Shown one piece after another: positions 23,437-33,467 of a stretch of DNA of 64,000 nucleotides. Location: NCBI RefSeq assembly GCF_008001015.1, contig NZ_CP042862.1:1798001-1862000 (forward strand), in the 5' to 3' direction. Source of the stretch: Serinicoccus profundi (GTDB taxonomy: Bacteria > Actinomycetota > Actinomycetes > Actinomycetales > Dermatophilaceae). The translations under genes were made by a program, and so were the position numbers. The notes below the pieces were generated by a model. That model saw nothing but the letters and a program-made list of their open reading frames with translations, was not told the DNA's origin and searched no databases. Each line of letters opens with the position of its first letter. The first letter of the stretch is position 1.

Positions 23437-26157
23437 CTAGTGGGCGGCCTCGTGCCAGCTGTGCCCCAGTCCGACGCTGACGTCGAGCGGCACGGACAGG
23501 TCGGCGGCCGCGCCCATCTGCGCACGCACCAGCTCCTCCACCTGAGCCTCCTCCCCGGCAGCGACCTCCAGCACGAGCTCGTCGTGGACCTGGAGCAGTA
23601 TGCGCGAGGCGAGCCCGGCGTCCCGCAACGCGCTCTCGGTGCGCAGCATCGCGACCTTGATGATGTCTGCGGCCGATCCCTGGATGGGGGCGTTGAGCGC
23701 CATCCGCTCGGCCATCTCCCGCCGCTGGCGGTTGTCGCTCGTGAGGTCGTGCAGGTGTCGACGGCGACCCAGGATGGTCTCCGTGAAGCCCGTCCTGCGC
23801 GCCTCCGACACGACGTCGCGCAGGTAGTCGCGCACCCCGCCGAAGCGCTCGAAGTACTCCTCCATGAGGGTCTTCGCCTCGGCGGTGGAGATGCCCAGCT
23901 GCTTGGAGAGCCCGAAGGCGGACAGCCCGTAGGCCAGGCCGTAGCTCATCGCCTTGACCTTGGAGCGCATCTGCGTGGTCACCTCGGACTGGTCGACGCC
24001 GAAGACCCGCGACCCGACGAAACGGTGCAGGTCCTCCCCGCCCCGGAAGGCCTCGATGAGGCCTTCGTCGCCGGACAGGTGCGCCATGATGCGCATCTCG
24101 ATCTGGCTGTAGTCGGCGGACATGAGCGAGGCGTAGCGGGTGCCGGAGGACAGGTCGGAGCCGACGACGAACATCTCGCGGATGCGGCGCCCGGCGGCCG
24201 TCCGGATGGGGATGTTCTGGAGGTTGGGCTCGGTCGAGCTCAGCCGACCGGTGGCCGCGATGGTCTGCTGGAAGGTCGTGTGGATCCGGCCGTCGTCGGC
24301 GACCGAGGCGATGAGCCCCTCGGTCGTCATCCTCAGCCGGGTGGCGTCGCGATGGCGCAGCAGCGCCTCGAGGAAGGGATGCTCGGTCTGGGCGTAGAGG
24401 CCCGCCAGCGCGTCGGCGTCGGTGGTGTAGCCCGTCTTGGTCCGCCGGGTCTTGGGCAGCTCGAGCGTCTCGAAGAGCACGGTCTGCAGCTGCTTGGGCG
24501 ACCCGAGGTTGACGGTGTCGTCGTCGATGGCCGTCCAGGCGTCCTGCTGGGCCTGGGCGACGCCGGCCGCGAACTCACTCTCCAGCGCCGCCAGCGCCCC
24601 GACGTCCACGGCGATGCCGGCCCGCTCCATCCGGCGGAGCACCCCGACGAGGGGCAGCTCGACGTCGCGCAGGAGATGCTGCTCCTGCTCGTCCTCCAGG
24701 TCCTCATCGAGCGCGACCGCCAGGTCGTGCACGGCACGGGCGTGGACCATCGCCGATCGTGCCGCGGCCGACCGCTCCTGCTCCTCACCGGTGTCGAAGG
24801 CGAGGTCGAGTTGACCCTGAGAGCTCGTGGCCGCCGCGGCGTCCCCGTCGAGGCGCAGCTCTCGGTGCAGGTAGCGCAGGGACAGGTCGGTCAGGTCGTA
24901 GGAGCGCTGGTCGGGACGCGCGAGGTAGGCGGCCAGCGCCGTGTCGCTCACCACGCCTTCGACGGCGAGCCCCACCGCCTCCAGCGAGGCGACCTGCTCC
25001 TTGCCTCCGTGCAGGGCCTTGGGGCGGGACGCGTCGGCCAGCCAGGCGCTCAGCGCGGCCTCGTCCGCCGGGTCCATCTCCGCCAGCTGGACGTAACCGG
25101 CGTGCTCGGCCCCCGCCAGCGCCACGCCCAGGGCCTCTCCCGGCCCCGCCGCCGTGCGCGGACCGGCCTCCACGACCAGGGCGAGCCGCCCCTGCCCGCC
25201 GTGCTCCTGGAGCCAGGCGTCGAGCTCGCCGGGGGCCAGGACCGCCCCGTGGACCTCGATGCCGCCCTCGGCCTCGGTCTCGGCCGACTCCAGCGTGGAG
25301 AACAGCCGGTCGCGCAGGACGCGGAACTCCAGGCCGTCGAAGACCCGGTGCACCTCCTCGCGGTCCCACCCGCGCGCCTCCAGGTCGGCCACCTCCACCG
25401 GCAGCTGCACGTCGGCCACGAGCTGGTTGAGCCTGCGGTTCCGCAGCACCTGATCGAGGTGGTCGCGCGTCGCCTGGCCGGCCTTGCCGGTCAGCTGGTC
25501 GGCGTGCGTGACGATGCCCGCGAGGTCACCGAACTGGCCCAGCCACTTGGCAGCCGTCTTGGGCCCCACACCCGGGACGCCCGGGAGGTTGTCGCTGGAC
25601 TCGCCCACGAGGGCGGCGAGGTCGCTGTAGCGCTCCGGGAGGACGCCATACTTCTCCTCCACCGCGGCAGGGGTCATCCGCGCCAGGTCGGACACCCCCT
25701 TGCGGGGGTAGAGCAGGGTCGTGCCGGCGTCGATGAGCTGGATGGCGTCACGGTCGCCCGAGCAGATGAGCACCTCCATCCCCGCCTCGCGCGCCCTCGT
25801 CGTCAGGGTGGCGATGACGTCGTCCGCCTCGTAGCCGTCGACCTCGACGTGGGTGATCCGGAGGGCGTCGAGGACCTCCTTGACGAGGTCCACCTGCCCG
25901 CGGAACTCGTCGGGCGTCGCCGAACGACCGGCCTTGTAGTCGGGGTAGTCCTCGGTGCGGAAGGTCTGCCGGGACACGTCGAAGGCCACCGCGAGGTGCG
26001 TGGGCGCCTCATCACGCAGGACGTTGATGAGCATCGAGGTGAAGCCGTAGACCGCGTTGGTGCTCTGCCCCGTCGTGGTGGAGAAGTTCTCCACGGGCAG
26101 CGCGAAGAACGCGCGGTAGGCCAACGAATGTCCGTCCAGCAGCAGCAAGCGACTCAC
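23437..26157 (-). CDS. polA: DNA polymerase I
   Basis: 906 aa. N-terminal 5' nuclease (LLLLDGHSLAYRAFFALP; ICSGDRDAIQLID; GVPGVGPKTAAKWL), a middle 3'-5' exonuclease-like domain, and the polymerase domain with motif A DYSQIEMRIMAHLSGDE, the O-helix RSKVKAMSYGLAYG and motif C QVHDELVLEV. In the middle domain the first catalytic DxE is missing (VVEAGPRTA), so proofreading is probably inactive, as in other actinobacterial and Taq-type enzymes. GTG 26157 (VSRLLLLDG) fits the family N-terminus; an ATG at 26178 would overlap the start of the divergent thioesterase gene. Confidence 0.95.
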   Translation of the reverse strand: MSRLLLLDGHSLAYRAFFALPVENFSTTTGQSTNAVYGFTSMLINVLRDEAPTHLAVAFDVSRQTFRTEDYPDYKAGRSATPDEFRGQVDLVKEVLDALRITHVEVDGYEADDVIATLTTRAREAGMEVLICSGDRDAIQLIDAGTTLLYPRKGVSDLARMTPAAVEEKYGVLPERYSDLAALVGESSDNLPGVPGVGPKTAAKWLGQFGDLAGIVTHADQLTGKAGQATRDHLDQVLRNRRLNQLVADVQLPVEVADLEARGWDREEVHRVFDGLEFRVLRDRLFSTLESAETEAEGGIEVHGAVLAPGELDAWLQEHGGQGRLALVVEAGPRTAAGPGEALGVALAGAEHAGYVQLAEMDPADEAALSAWLADASRPKALHGGKEQVASLEAVGLAVEGVVSDTALAAYLARPDQRSYDLTDLSLRYLHRELRLDGDAAAATSSQGQLDLAFDTGEEQERSAAARSAMVHARAVHDLAVALDEDLEDEQEQHLLRDVELPLVGVLRRMERAGIAVDVGALAALESEFAAGVAQAQQDAWTAIDDDTVNLGSPKQLQTVLFETLELPKTRRTKTGYTTDADALAGLYAQTEHPFLEALLRHRDATRLRMTTEGLIASVADDGRIHTTFQQTIAATGRLSSTEPNLQNIPIRTAAGRRIREMFVVGSDLSSGTRYASLMSADYSQIEMRIMAHLSGDEGLIEAFRGGEDLHRFVGSRVFGVDQSEVTTQMRSKVKAMSYGLAYGLSAFGLSKQLGISTAEAKTLMEEYFERFGGVRDYLRDVVSEARRTGFTETILGRRRHLHDLTSDNRQRREMAERMALNAPIQGSAADIIKVAMLRTESALRDAGLASRILLQVHDELVLEVAAGEEAQVEELVRAQMGAAADLSVPLDVSVGLGHSWHEAAH

Positions 26158-26176
26158 GGGTGGCAGCCTATGTCCC

Positions 26177-26611
26177 ATGACTGACAACGCCACCCCGCGC
26201 CCCCCGGCCCCGCTCTCCCCCGACGACGTGCCCCGCGGCGACCTCGCCGAACGGATGGGGATCCGCCTGGTGGAGGTCTCGGTCGAACGCACCGTGGCCG
26301 TCATGCCGGTCGAGGGCAACACCCAGCCCTACGGGCTGCTGCACGGTGGTGCCTCCGCCGCGCTCGCCGAGACCGTCGGGTCGGTCGCCGCCATGCTGCA
26401 CGCCGGGGAGGGTCGGATCGCCGTCGGTGTCGACCTCAGCGCCACGCATCACCGGGCGGTGCGCACCGGCGAGGTCACCGCGGTCGCCACCCCTCTCTCG
26501 CGGGGCCGCTCGATCGCGACCTACGACATCACGATCTCCGACGACGAGGGGCGACGCGTCTGCACGGCCCGGCTGACCTGTGCCCTCCGCGACCGGCCCC
26601 CCACGGCGTAG
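26177..26611 (+). CDS. PaaI-family hotdog-fold thioesterase
   Basis: 144 aa. The motif YGLLHGGASAALAETVGS is the active-site helix of PaaI/YbdB-type acyl-CoA thioesterases. Divergent from polA with nearly touching starts. The acyl substrate is unknown; neighbours give no pathway clue. Confidence 0.87.
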   Translation: MTDNATPRPPAPLSPDDVPRGDLAERMGIRLVEVSVERTVAVMPVEGNTQPYGLLHGGASAALAETVGSVAAMLHAGEGRIAVGVDLSATHHRAVRTGEVTAVATPLSRGRSIATYDITISDDEGRRVCTARLTCALRDRPPTA

Positions 26612-26622
26612 CCGGCCGCTCC

Positions 26623-26637
26623 CCCCGCGAGGCGGGG
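26623..26637. terminator. Small hairpin between convergent genes
   Basis: CCCCGC-GAG-GCGGGG, 6-bp GC stem, between the thioesterase stop and the pdtaR stop. Confidence 0.5.
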
Positions 26638-26645
26638 TCCGCGCC

Positions 26646-27368
26646 TCAGGCCTTCTTCGCGGGCATCCCGGAGATGACGGCGTCGGCGACCTCGCGCATC
26701 GACAGGCGGCGGTCCATCGCGGCCTTCTGGATCCACCGGAAGGCGTCAGCCTCGCTGAGCTTGAGCTGGGTCATGAGCAGACCCTTGGCACGGTCGACCT
26801 GCTTGCGGGTCTCGAACCGCTCGCCCAGGTCCGCGACCTCGGACTCCAGCGCCTTGCGCTCGGCCCAGCGGGCCCGGGCGATGTCGATGGCGGGCAGGAC
26901 GTCGGCGGCGCTGAAGGGCTTGACGACGTAGGACATCACGCCGGCGTCGCGGGCCCGCTCGACGAGGTTCTTGTCGCTGAAGGCGGTGAGCATGACGACC
27001 GGCGCGAGACCCTCGCGACCGATCTGCTCGGCGGCGCTGATGCCGTCCATCCCGGGCATCTTGATGTCCATGACCACCAGGTCGGGGGTGGACTCCTGCG
27101 CCAGCGCCACGGCCTGCTCCCCGTCGGCCGCCTGACCCACGATGGTGTGTCCGGCGTCGGTCAGCATCTCCGCGAGGTCCATGCGGATGAGCGCCTCGTC
27201 CTCGGCGAGGAGGATGCGCAGCCCCGTCTCGGGGCCTGTGGTCGACGGGTCCGACCCCGGGTCCGGGGCCGCGGCCGCGGTGGCGTCGCGCTCCTCCGCA
27301 GACCCTGAGGGTCCGTCCTGCGCGTCGGTCTGCTCGCTCTGCGGATCCTGCGGTGTCGTCTCGCTCAC
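26646..27368 (-). CDS. pdtaR: ANTAR-domain response regulator, PdtaR-like antiterminator
   Basis: 240 aa. Acidic, low-complexity N-terminus, then a receiver domain with phospho-acceptor Asp in [14 protein letters not shown] and switch Lys in [11 protein letters not shown], and a C-terminal ANTAR RNA-binding domain ([23 protein letters not shown]). In mycobacteria PdtaR works with kinase PdtaS and binds paired hairpins in nascent RNA to control termination; the kinase is not here. I use GTG 27368 (VSETTPQ); ATG 27395 would add nine residues and is only 27 bases from the tRNA end. Confidence 0.87.
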   Translation of the reverse strand: MSETTPQDPQSEQTDAQDGPSGSAEERDATAAAAPDPGSDPSTTGPETGLRILLAEDEALIRMDLAEMLTDAGHTIVGQAADGEQAVALAQESTPDLVVMDIKMPGMDGISAAEQIGREGLAPVVMLTAFSDKNLVERARDAGVMSYVVKPFSAADVLPAIDIARARWAERKALESEVADLGERFETRKQVDRAKGLLMTQLKLSEADAFRWIQKAAMDRRLSMREVADAVISGMPAKKA

Positions 27369-27422
27369 GGTCCCATGCCTCTCTGTCACATCCACCCCGC
27401 CGGCACCTCACCGACGCGGACC

Positions 27423-27508
27423 TGGTGCCGGGAGCGGGACTCGAACCCGCACGCCCTTTCGGGCAGAGCATTTTGAGTGCTCCGTGTCTGCCATTCCACC
27501 ACCCCGGC
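27423..27508 (-). tRNA. tRNA-Leu (anticodon CAA)
   Basis: 86 bases including encoded CCA. Acceptor GCCGGGG pairs with TCCCGGC (one G-U); anticodon stem GAGCA/TGCTC encloses CTCAAAA with anticodon CAA; the long variable arm GCCCGAAAGGGC marks a class II tRNA; T-loop GTTCGAGTC is intact. Reads UUG codons, rare in this GC-rich genome. Confidence 0.96.
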
Positions 27509-27517
27509 GGGCGTGCC

Positions 27518-27538
27518 GACGCGGAACCGGGCCGCGTC
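27518..27538 (-). terminator. Possible pyk terminator
   Basis: GACGCGG/CCGCGTC, 7-bp stem with 7-base loop, 32 bases past the pyk stop and just before the tRNA. Confidence 0.45.
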
Positions 27539-27569
27539 AGGGCCGTGTCAGCATACCGGCACGCGGGCC

Positions 27570-29030
27570 TCAGACCTCAGGGTCGTGGGTGTAGGCCGGA
27601 GCCTGGCCCAGGATCGCGTCGCCCACCCGGTGCATCCGCAGGGCGTTGGTCGTGCCGGAGACCCCAGGAGGTGAGCCCGCCACGATGACGACGATGTCAC
27701 CCTCCTGGCACCGCTGCTCGCGCAGCAACGTCTCCTCCACCTGCTTGACCATCTGGTCGGTGTGCCACACGAACGGCACGAGGAAGGTCTCGACACCCCA
27801 GGTGAGGGCCAGGCGGGACCGGGTGTGCTGCTCGGTGGTGAAGGCGAGCATGGGGGTGGCAGGTCGCACCCGGGCCATCCGGGTGGTGGTGTCACCGCTC
27901 TGGGTGAAGGTCACGAGGAACTTCACCTGGTCGCCCAGGGCGTCGGCGAGGTTGATCGCCGCGCGGGTGACGGCACCGCCCGGCGTCTTCGGCTTCCGCA
28001 CGATCGGCGCGATGCGGTGCAGCCCGTGCTCCTCGGTGCTGGAGATGATGCTGGCCATCGTCTCCACCGCGCGGATGGGCCATGCACCGACCGAGGTCTC
28101 CCCGGAGAGCATGATCGCATCGGCGCCGTCCAGCACCGCGTTGGCGCAGTCGCTGGCCTCCGCCCGCGTGGGACGGGGGTTGTCCACCATGGACTCCAGC
28201 ACCTGCGTCGCCACGATGACCGGCTTGGCCTTCTCCCGGCACAGCTGGATGGCGTCCTTCTGCACGAGCGGCACCTGCTCGAGGGGCAGCTCGACGCCCA
28301 GGTCGCCGCGGGCCACCATGATGCCGTCGAAGGCGTCGACGATGCCGCCCAGGTTGTCGACCGCCTGCGGCTTCTCGATCTTGGCGATGACCGGCAGCCG
28401 CCGGCCCTCCTCGTCCATGATGCGGTGGACGTCCTCGACGTCGACGGCCGACCGGACGAAGGACAGGGCGATGAAGTCGACGCCGCTGCGGATCGCCCAG
28501 CGCAGGTCCTCCTCGTCCTTGTCGGACATGGCGGGGACGCTCACCGCGGCACCGGGAAGGTTGATCCCCTTGTTGTTGGAGACGACGCCACCGACGAGGA
28601 CCTCGCAGATGACATCGGTGTCGGTGACCGTCGTCGCGCGGAGCAGGACCTTGCCGTCGTCGATGAGCAGGTCGTCGCCGGGATGCACGTCGGCGGCGAG
28701 GCCGGAGTGCGTGGTGCCGACGACCTCCTGGCTGCCGGGAACCGTCCTGGTGGTGATCGTGAAGGTGTCGCCCACGGCGAGCGTGACCGGCCCGCCGGCG
28801 AAGGTGCCGGTGCGGATCTTCGGGCCCTGCAGGTCGGCGAGCACCGCGACCGCGTGACCGGTGGCGTCACTGGCCTGCCGGACCCGGAGGTAACGCTCGT
28901 AGTGCTCGTCGTAGGAGCCGTGGGAGAGGTTGAGCCTGGCCACGTCCATACCGGCTGTGACGAGCGCTTCGATCTGCTCGTAGGAGGCGGTGGCGGGGCC
29001 GAGGGTGCAGACGATCTTGGCGCGACGCAT
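27570..29030 (-). CDS. pyk: Pyruvate kinase
   Basis: Last step of glycolysis, PEP + ADP to pyruvate + ATP. 486 aa. Start ATG 29030 ([13 protein letters not shown]) has GGTGGAGG directly upstream; the upstream extension to 29069 is not conserved. Motifs: [16 protein letters not shown], the active-site stretch [25 protein letters not shown] and [13 protein letters not shown]. Preceded by the DsbA-like gene. Confidence 0.97.
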   Translation of the reverse strand: MRRAKIVCTLGPATASYEQIEALVTAGMDVARLNLSHGSYDEHYERYLRVRQASDATGHAVAVLADLQGPKIRTGTFAGGPVTLAVGDTFTITTRTVPGSQEVVGTTHSGLAADVHPGDDLLIDDGKVLLRATTVTDTDVICEVLVGGVVSNNKGINLPGAAVSVPAMSDKDEEDLRWAIRSGVDFIALSFVRSAVDVEDVHRIMDEEGRRLPVIAKIEKPQAVDNLGGIVDAFDGIMVARGDLGVELPLEQVPLVQKDAIQLCREKAKPVIVATQVLESMVDNPRPTRAEASDCANAVLDGADAIMLSGETSVGAWPIRAVETMASIISSTEEHGLHRIAPIVRKPKTPGGAVTRAAINLADALGDQVKFLVTFTQSGDTTTRMARVRPATPMLAFTTEQHTRSRLALTWGVETFLVPFVWHTDQMVKQVEETLLREQRCQEGDIVVIVAGSPPGVSGTTNALRMHRVGDAILGQAPAYTHDPEV

Positions 29031-29083
29031 ACCCTCCACCCTAGTGGTCGCGTGGGCCGATCCGCGCATCGCCTGCCGCTACG

Positions 29084-29815
29084 TCAGGACCCCGACCCGA
29101 GGAGCTCCTCGACGGTGCCGCTGCCCCCCATGAGGGAGAGCATCTGCTCGTCGGAGACCGGCTCGCCGTCGATGAGCAGTCTCGGGGTCCCGCTGATGTT
29201 GTCGCGGTTGGCGCGCTCCTGCATGTCCTCGACGTAGTCACCGTAGGCGTCACCCTCGAGGCACGCGGTGAACGACTCGAGGTCGCCCTCGGAGATTCCG
29301 GCGGTGCTCGCGAAGGCCAGCAGCTGCTCGTCGGTCCAGCCGGCGCCCTCCTGCGCGGGCTGACCCGCGAAGACGGCAGCGTGGTAGGGCAGGAAGGCGC
29401 CCGCGTCGTCCGCGCACATCGCGGCGTTGGCCGCGCGGTGGGAGGAGTCGTTGCCGAGGGTGCTGTCGAGGAAGGACATCACGGTGTAGGTCAGCGAGAT
29501 CTCGCCCGCCTCGGCCAGCTCCTCCAGCTCCGCCCCGACGGAGGCCTCCAGGTCACCGCAGAACGGGCACTGGAAATCCTCGTAGACGTGGACCTGCGGC
29601 ACGTCGGCCGCGGGATCGGCGCCCACCTGGACACCCCCGCCCTCGGGCAGCGCGCTGGCGCTGCCCTGCGCCCCGAGCCCGGAATCCCGGGACACGGCCC
29701 AGAGCACCAGGCCACCGATGAGGGCGACCACGAGGACCACCACCCCGCCGATGAGCGGCAGGGACGGGCCACCGGAGCTGACGGGCTTGATGTCGGGGGC
29801 GGGCTGACGGGGCAT
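29084..29815 (-). CDS. Membrane-anchored DsbA-like thioredoxin-fold protein
   Basis: 243 aa. A short cytoplasmic N-terminus (MPRQPAPDIKP) is followed by one membrane segment (LPLIGGVVVLVVALIGGLVLW), then an extracytoplasmic thioredoxin-fold domain with redox pair CPFC in VYEDFQCPFCGDLE and the cis-Pro loop ISGTPRLLIDG. A second cysteine pair occurs (MCADD and FTACLEG). Starts one base after the MauE-like gene, so the two form a coupled pair. Likely role is disulfide formation or isomerisation outside the membrane. Confidence 0.9.
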   Translation of the reverse strand: MPRQPAPDIKPVSSGGPSLPLIGGVVVLVVALIGGLVLWAVSRDSGLGAQGSASALPEGGGVQVGADPAADVPQVHVYEDFQCPFCGDLEASVGAELEELAEAGEISLTYTVMSFLDSTLGNDSSHRAANAAMCADDAGAFLPYHAAVFAGQPAQEGAGWTDEQLLAFASTAGISEGDLESFTACLEGDAYGDYVEDMQERANRDNISGTPRLLIDGEPVSDEQMLSLMGGSGTVEELLGSGS

Positions 29816-29816
29816 G

Positions 29817-30323
29817 TCAGGAGCCTTTCTGGAGCCGGGAGTCGAGGGAGTAGAGGCTGCGGGGACGGACGGCGAGCCAGAGCGCCATCGCGAGGAAACC
29901 GAGGTCGCGGAGCATCTCGGTGAGGTAGGTCGTGTCCTCCGGCGCGACCGGCCCACCGGTGCCGAAGCAGCCGCAGTCGATCGAGAGGCCGCGGGCCCAG
30001 GCCGAGGCGATGCCGGCGACGAAGACCACCATGAGCACCGCGGTGACCGTCGCCGAGGCCCGGGTCAGCAGCCCGAGGAGCAGCAGCAGGGCCAGCGCGA
30101 GCTCGAGCACCGGGAGCAGCACGCCGACCGCGCGGGCGATCTCGTAGCTGAACAGCTCGTAGGCCAGGACGTTCTGGACCGACCCGGTGAGATCGACGAC
30201 CTTGGTCCATCCGGCGTAGCCGAGGACCCCGGCCAGCCCCAGCCGCAGCGCCAGACCCACGAGGTCCGCGACGCCGGTGCGCGACCGGGCCGTGCGCGAC
30301 CGCTGCAGGTCCGGGGGCGTCAC
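29817..30323 (-). CDS. MauE/DoxX-family membrane protein, likely redox partner of the DsbA-like protein
   Basis: 168 aa, four membrane segments. The conserved cysteines IDCGCFGTGGP lie between segments 3 and 4 and are the presumed redox centre of MauE-type proteins. GTG start overlaps the trpA stop by 4 bases (GTGA), so it is translated from the trp mRNA. It probably passes electrons between the membrane and the DsbA-like partner. Upstream ATG readings run through trpA and are not real. Confidence 0.87.
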   Translation of the reverse strand: MTPPDLQRSRTARSRTGVADLVGLALRLGLAGVLGYAGWTKVVDLTGSVQNVLAYELFSYEIARAVGVLLPVLELALALLLLLGLLTRASATVTAVLMVVFVAGIASAWARGLSIDCGCFGTGGPVAPEDTTYLTEMLRDLGFLAMALWLAVRPRSLYSLDSRLQKGS

Positions 30324-31105
30324 GCCCCGCGCACCCCCGCGGCCAGCTCGTCGGTGAGCGCCCCGAGCCGGTCGAGGTCGTGGCCCTCTCCCAGGGACCG
30401 CACGAGGGCGGACCCGACGATGACGCCGTCGGCGAAGCGGGCGACCTCGGCCGCCTGCTCCCCCGTGCTCACCCCGAGCCCGACGCACAACGGCAGCTCG
30501 GTGACCTCGCGGGTCCGCGCCACGAGGCCCTGGGCGTCGGACCCGACGCTGGATCGCACCCCGGTGACACCCATGGTCGAGGCGACGTAGACGAAGCCTC
30601 GGCAGGCCTGCGTGGTCATCCGCAACCGCTCGTCGGTGGAGCTCGGCGCCACGAGGAAGACGGGCGCGAGGTCCAGCCGGTCGGCCGCCGCCCGCCACCC
30701 GCTCGCCTCGTCCGGGATGAGGTCGGGGGTGATGAGACCGGCACCACCGGAGTCGGCGAGAGAGTCCGCGAAGCGGTCCACGCCATACCGCAGGACGGGG
30801 TTCCAGTAGGTCATGACGACGGGCACGGCGCCCGCCTCGCGGACCGCGGCCACGACCTCGAAGACGTCGCGCAGCCGGAAGCCGGCCGCCAGCGCGGTGC
30901 TCGCCGCCCGCTCGACGACCGGGCCGTCGATGAGCGGGTCGGTGTAGGGGACGCCCACCTCGATGATGTCGGCGCCGTGGGCGGCCAACGTGCGGACGGC
31001 CTCCAGGGAGGTCGGCAGGTCGGGGTAGCCCGCGGGGAGGTAGGCGACGAGGGCCGCTCGCCCCTCCGCACGGCAGTCGCGGAAGACGGCGTCGAGCGCG
31101 CTCAT
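30320..31105 (-). CDS. trpA: Tryptophan synthase alpha subunit
   Basis: Cleaves indole-3-glycerol phosphate to indole and glyceraldehyde-3-phosphate. 261 aa TIM barrel. Motifs: [10 protein letters not shown], the catalytic Asp region [30 protein letters not shown] and [14 protein letters not shown]. The usual ExGxPFSDP is here EVGVPYTDP, a common actinobacterial form. Overlaps trpB by 4 bases. Confidence 0.97.
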   Translation of the reverse strand: MSALDAVFRDCRAEGRAALVAYLPAGYPDLPTSLEAVRTLAAHGADIIEVGVPYTDPLIDGPVVERAASTALAAGFRLRDVFEVVAAVREAGAVPVVMTYWNPVLRYGVDRFADSLADSGGAGLITPDLIPDEASGWRAAADRLDLAPVFLVAPSSTDERLRMTTQACRGFVYVASTMGVTGVRSSVGSDAQGLVARTREVTELPLCVGLGVSTGEQAAEVARFADGVIVGSALVRSLGEGHDLDRLGALTDELAAGVRGA

Positions 31106-32355
31106 GCGTCGTTCTCCCGCGACCCGGCGTCCCCGGTCTCGGCGTCCACGCGGGCCTCCCCCTCGCCGTCGACGAGGCCGAACCAGCGCGCTGCCGTGTC
31201 GACGTCCTTGTCACCGCGACCGGAGAGGTTGATGAGGATCGTCGTGCCCTCGCCCAGCTCCGGTCCGATCTTCAGCGCACCTGCGAGGGCGTGCGCGCTC
31301 TCGATGGCGGGGATGATCCCCTCGGTGCGGCACAGGAGCGAGAAGGCGTCCATGGCCTCCTGGTCGGTCACCGGCGCGTAGCGGGCGCGGCCGGAGTCGT
31401 GCAGGAAGGCGTGCTCGGGACCGACCGAGGGGTAGTCGAGCCCGGCCGACACCGAGTGGGTCTCCAGGGTCTGGCCGTCCTCGTCCTGCAGGACGTAGGT
31501 CGCGGCACCGTGCAGCACGCCCGGCTGGCCGCCCGAGAAGCGGGCGGCGTGACGCCCGGTGTCGACGCCGTCGCCGCCGGCCTCGAAACCCCAGAGCGCG
31601 ACGGAGGGGTCGTCGCGGAAGGCGTGGAAGATGCCGATGGCGTTGGAACCGCCGCCGACGCACGCGCAGACGGCGTCCGGCAGGCCGCCCACGACGTCGT
31701 CCATCTGCTTGCGCGCCTCCTGCCCGATCACGGCGTGGAAGTCGCGCACCATGGTCGGGAAGGGGTGGGGCCCGGTGACGGTGCCCAGGAGGTAGTGCGT
31801 GTGACCGACGTTGGTGACCCAGTCACGCATCGCCTCGTTGATGGCGTCCTTGAGGGTGGCGCTGCCGGTGTGGACGGCCACGACCTCGGCCCCGAGCAGG
31901 CGCATGCGGGCGACGTTGAGCGCCTGGCGCTCGGTGTCCACCCGACCCATGTAGACCGTGCACTCCAGGCCCATGAGCGCGGCGGCGGTGGCGGTAGCGA
32001 CACCGTGCTGGCCCGCCCCGGTCTCCGCGATGACGCGGCGCTTGCCCATGCGGACGGCCAGGAGCGCCTGCCCGAGGACGTTGTTGATCTTGTGCGAACC
32101 GGTGTGGTTGAGGTCCTCCCGCTTGAGGAAGATCCGGGGGCCGCCGGCGTGCTCGGCGAACCGGGGCACCTCCGTGAGCGGACTCGGCCGACCGGTGTAG
32201 TCGCGCTGGAGCCGGTCGAGCTCGGCCCGGAAGTCCGGGCCGGCCAGGGCCTCGAGCCGCGCGGCGTCCAACTCCTCGAGGGCCGCCACGAGGGCCTCGG
32301 GGACATAGCGCCCGCCGAAGTCGCCGAAGCGGTCGGTGGCCTGCGCCGTCGTCAT
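31102..32355 (-). CDS. trpB: Tryptophan synthase beta subunit
   Basis: PLP enzyme joining indole to serine. 417 aa. PLP Lys in [15 protein letters not shown], phosphate loop [12 protein letters not shown], and [15 protein letters not shown]-like segment ([14 protein letters not shown]). Sequence ends with an acidic tail. ATGA overlap with trpC. Confidence 0.97.
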   Translation of the reverse strand: MTTAQATDRFGDFGGRYVPEALVAALEELDAARLEALAGPDFRAELDRLQRDYTGRPSPLTEVPRFAEHAGGPRIFLKREDLNHTGSHKINNVLGQALLAVRMGKRRVIAETGAGQHGVATATAAALMGLECTVYMGRVDTERQALNVARMRLLGAEVVAVHTGSATLKDAINEAMRDWVTNVGHTHYLLGTVTGPHPFPTMVRDFHAVIGQEARKQMDDVVGGLPDAVCACVGGGSNAIGIFHAFRDDPSVALWGFEAGGDGVDTGRHAARFSGGQPGVLHGAATYVLQDEDGQTLETHSVSAGLDYPSVGPEHAFLHDSGRARYAPVTDQEAMDAFSLLCRTEGIIPAIESAHALAGALKIGPELGEGTTILINLSGRGDKDVDTAARWFGLVDGEGEARVDAETGDAGSRENDA

Positions 32356-33188
32356 CGTGCACCTCCCGCCCGGGCGTGCGCCGCGCCGTGCAGGGCCGGG
32401 TGCGACCCGGCCGCGACCATCTCCGCGACGGCGTCACGGGGCGCCCCCACCGTCACCAGCGCCTCACCCACGAGAACGGCCTGCGCCCCCGCCTCGGCGA
32501 ACTGCACGACATCCAGGGGACCGCGCACGCCCGACTCCGCGACGGCCACCCGGTCGGTGGGTATGCCGGGCGCCATGCGGGTGAAGGTGTCGCGGTCGAC
32601 CTCCAGCGTCTTGAGGTTGCGGTTGTTGACCCCGATGATGCGGGCCCCCGCCGCGAGGGCCCGCTCCAGCTCGGCCTCGTCGTGGACCTCCACGAGGGCG
32701 TGCATCCCCAGCGCCTCGGTCCGCTCCAACAGCCCCACGAGGACCTCCTGCGGCAGTGCCGCGACGATGAGCAGGACGAGGTCGGCGCCGTGCGCCCTGG
32801 CCTCCCAGACCTGGTAGGGGTCGACGATGAAGTCCTTGCGCAGGACGGGGATGTCGACGGCGGCCCGCACGGCGTCGAGGTCGGCGAGCGACCCGCCGAA
32901 GCGTCGGCCCTCGGTGAGCACGCTGATGACGCTCGCCCCACCCGCGGCGTAGTCAGCGGCCAGCGAGGCCGGCTCGGCGATGGCCGCCAGGGCCCCCTTG
33001 GAGGGGCTGCTCCGCTTCACCTCGGCGATGACGTGGGTGCCACCCGGGCGGCTCAGCGCCGCCCAACCGTCGCGGCAGCCAGGGGCCTGGCGGGCGCGTT
33101 CCTGGACGTCTTCCAGGGGCGTCGTGGCGCGACGCTCGGCGAGGTCCTCGCGGACCCCTTGGACGATTTCCTCGAGCACGGTGGACAC
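32352..33188 (-). CDS. trpC: Indole-3-glycerol-phosphate synthase
   Basis: 278 aa TIM barrel, usual length. Motifs: [13 protein letters not shown] (catalytic Lys), [27 protein letters not shown] and the final phosphate site [15 protein letters not shown] start with GGAGG just upstream. Confidence 0.97.
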   Translation of the reverse strand: MSTVLEEIVQGVREDLAERRATTPLEDVQERARQAPGCRDGWAALSRPGGTHVIAEVKRSSPSKGALAAIAEPASLAADYAAGGASVISVLTEGRRFGGSLADLDAVRAAVDIPVLRKDFIVDPYQVWEARAHGADLVLLIVAALPQEVLVGLLERTEALGMHALVEVHDEAELERALAAGARIIGVNNRNLKTLEVDRDTFTRMAPGIPTDRVAVAESGVRGPLDVVQFAEAGAQAVLVGEALVTVGAPRDAVAEMVAAGSHPALHGAAHARAGGAR

Positions 33189-33236
33189 GCCTCCAGCGTA
33201 GTCGGCGCGCGAGGGTGCTCCGGGACCGCCCCGGGG

Positions 33237-33449
33237 TCAGTGCTCGCCCGCGTGCTCCCGCAGCTCACCCATGCCGGCGCGGTCGAGGAGGTACCACGCG
33301 AGCGCACCGACGACGCCCAGCGCGAGCCCGACGTAGAGCAGCCAGTCCGGGGAGAAGACGACACCCCAGCTGCCGATGACGCTGGCGACGAGCATGATGC
33401 CGACGCCCACCCAGGCGGCGACGCTGTGACCGTGGCTGTCCTCATGCAT
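33237..33449 (-). CDS. Small membrane protein, HGxxPAAW family-like
   Basis: 70 aa, two membrane segments. The N-terminal motif is HGHSVAAWVGV; the family usually has HGxxPAAW, so the Pro is replaced here. Genes of this family typically lie between the Trp-associated membrane protein and trpC in actinobacteria, exactly as here. Function unknown. Confidence 0.8.
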   Translation of the reverse strand: MHEDSHGHSVAAWVGVGIMLVASVIGSWGVVFSPDWLLYVGLALGVVGALAWYLLDRAGMGELREHAGEH

Positions 33450-33467
33450 GTGCGTGGTGCTCCTGAC

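Noticed and set aside
27423-27508. tRNA-Leu as integration site of a mobile element
   Set aside because: No integrase, no direct repeat of the tRNA 3' end and ordinary housekeeping genes on both sides.
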